NCBI RefSeq assembly: GCF_001618385.1
Contig: NZ_BDCR01000002.1
Coordinates: forward strand, 124,001 to 188,000
Direction of reading: 5' to 3'
Source: Paludibacter jiangxiensis
Lineage (GTDB): Bacteria > Bacteroidota > Bacteroidia > Bacteroidales > Paludibacteraceae
Length of the DNA stretch: 64,000 nt
Shown: piece after piece, positions 63,487-64,000 of the stretch
Layout of the letters: every line of letters starts with the position of its first letter
Numbering within the stretch: the first letter of the stretch is position 1
Program-made: the position numbers and the translations under genes
Notes under the pieces: model-generated
Database searches by the model: none
The model's input: only the letters and a program-made list of their open reading frames with translations
What the model was told of the DNA's origin: nothing

Positions 63487-64000
63487 TCAAGCCATTTGGG
63501 CTTCAAATGCTTTCCATAGGTTATCGTCAGGAACCGGAGCAGTAATCTCGATTTCCTGTTTGGACACTGGATGTACAAATGACAGTAATCGGGCGTGGAG
63601 TGAAATTCCGCCGTCGGGATTTGACCGGGCAAAACCGTACTTCAGATCGCCTTTTATGGGACAACCTATTTTTGCAAGCTGGCAACGGATCTGATGGTGA
63701 CGGCCTGTTTGTAGATCAATCTCCAGCAAGTAGTAATTGTCGGATGTACCAATGATACGGTAGTGCAAAATGGCTTTTTTGCTGTCTTTGCGCTCTTCGT
63801 CGTAGGCGTATGATTTGTTCTGCTTTTCGTTACGAACCAAATAATGCGTTAAAGTTGCTTCCGGTGCAATATCGGCCTTTTTGACAATCGCCCAATAGAA
63901 TTTCTTTACCTCGTGGTTCTGGAACATCGCATTCAGCCGTGATAACGATTTACTTGTCTTTGCAAACAGCGTTACCCCGCTTACGGGTCGGTCGAGGCGA
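63487..64000 (-). CDS. RluA-family 23S rRNA pseudouridine synthase, N-terminus cut off by the window edge
   Basis: The frame is open to the window end, reading inward from base 64000: (H)RLDRPVSGVTLFAKTSKSLSRLNAMF..., so the catalytic motif HRLDR-x-x-S-G with the nucleophile Asp lies right at the edge. Then come 'KKFYWAIVKK', 'LLEIDLQTGRHHQIRCQLAKIGCPIKGDLKYG' and 'ISLHARLLSFVHPVSKQEIEITAPVP', the usual C-terminal blocks. An internal ATG at 63927 is not the true start. It isomerises uridine in rRNA or tRNA; the exact target is not decidable. Confidence 0.93.
   Translation of the reverse strand, partial: RLDRPVSGVTLFAKTSKSLSRLNAMFQNHEVKKFYWAIVKKADIAPEATLTHYLVRNEKQNKSYAYDEERKDSKKAILHYRIIGTSDNYYLLEIDLQTGRHHQIRCQLAKIGCPIKGDLKYGFARSNPDGGISLHARLLSFVHPVSKQEIEITAPVPDDNLWKAFEAQMA

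Noticed and set aside
1-64000. tRNA, rRNA, CRISPR array or intact prophage
   Set aside because: No repeat-spacer pattern, no cloverleaf with CCA-type ends and no cluster of phage structural genes was seen; the lysozyme and collar genes are isolated.

Overview
The window looks like the chromosome of a Bacteroidota bacterium of the order Bacteroidales. Three things point there: a porP-porK-porL-porM-porN cluster (type IX secretion core), a secreted protein ending in a T9SS sorting domain, and promoters of the Bacteroidota form TTTG-N19-TAnnTTTG with little Shine-Dalgarno signal. A Paludibacter- or Dysgonomonas-like relative would fit, but that is inference. No rRNA, tRNA, CRISPR array, intact insertion sequence or intact prophage was seen.

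Layout. 1-5.7 kb: a cut-off secreted protein, a bifunctional proline catabolism enzyme (PutA type) and small conserved hypotheticals. 5.7-15.8 kb: an accessory-looking stretch with long AT-rich gaps, a duplicated membrane protein, a secreted protein split by an apparent frameshift, a phage-type GH24 lysozyme, and a four-gene group: a PRMT-like methyltransferase, a phage tail-collar (MdpB-like) protein, a periplasmic-binding-protein fold without a signal peptide, and a 1000-residue GLUG/IPT surface protein carrying a T9SS tail. 16-19.5 kb: an acyltransferase, a bestrophin-like membrane protein and an SGNH esterase. 19.6-27.2 kb (minus strand): a xylose/xylo-oligosaccharide operon in transcription order Nudix-type regulator, xylulokinase, GH3 glycosidase, xylose isomerase, xylose symporter. 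27.8-31.8 kb: two DUF3857/transglutaminase-like secreted proteins. 31.8-38.2 kb: phosphoglycolate phosphatase-like HAD, RecQ, a DUF4294 protein, PdxB, an O-methyltransferase, a cobalamin adenosyltransferase and a DUF2795 protein. 38.4-46.3 kb: the T9SS operon and a putative porin. 46.3-51.3 kb: PriA, MurB, MurA. 51.4-60 kb: a DUF805 protein, a seven-repeat lipoprotein, an SDR, a CDF cation exporter with a small membrane protein and an acyltransferase, CorA and a GT39 glycosyltransferase. 60.2-64 kb: TopA, YqgE/AlgH, a 199-bp MITE-like element and a cut-off RluA-family pseudouridine synthase.

How the genes work together. The T9SS at 38-44 kb can export the sorting-domain protein encoded at 12.8-15.8 kb. 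The xyl operon holds a complete route from xylo-oligosaccharides to xylulose-5-phosphate together with its likely regulator. MurB and MurA are adjacent and divergent; MurA carries Asp in place of the fosfomycin-reactive Cys. The best candidate for an undescribed system is the 9.7-15.8 kb methyltransferase / collar / binding-protein / adhesin group, which sits behind a near-perfect promoter with a leader of about 250 nt.
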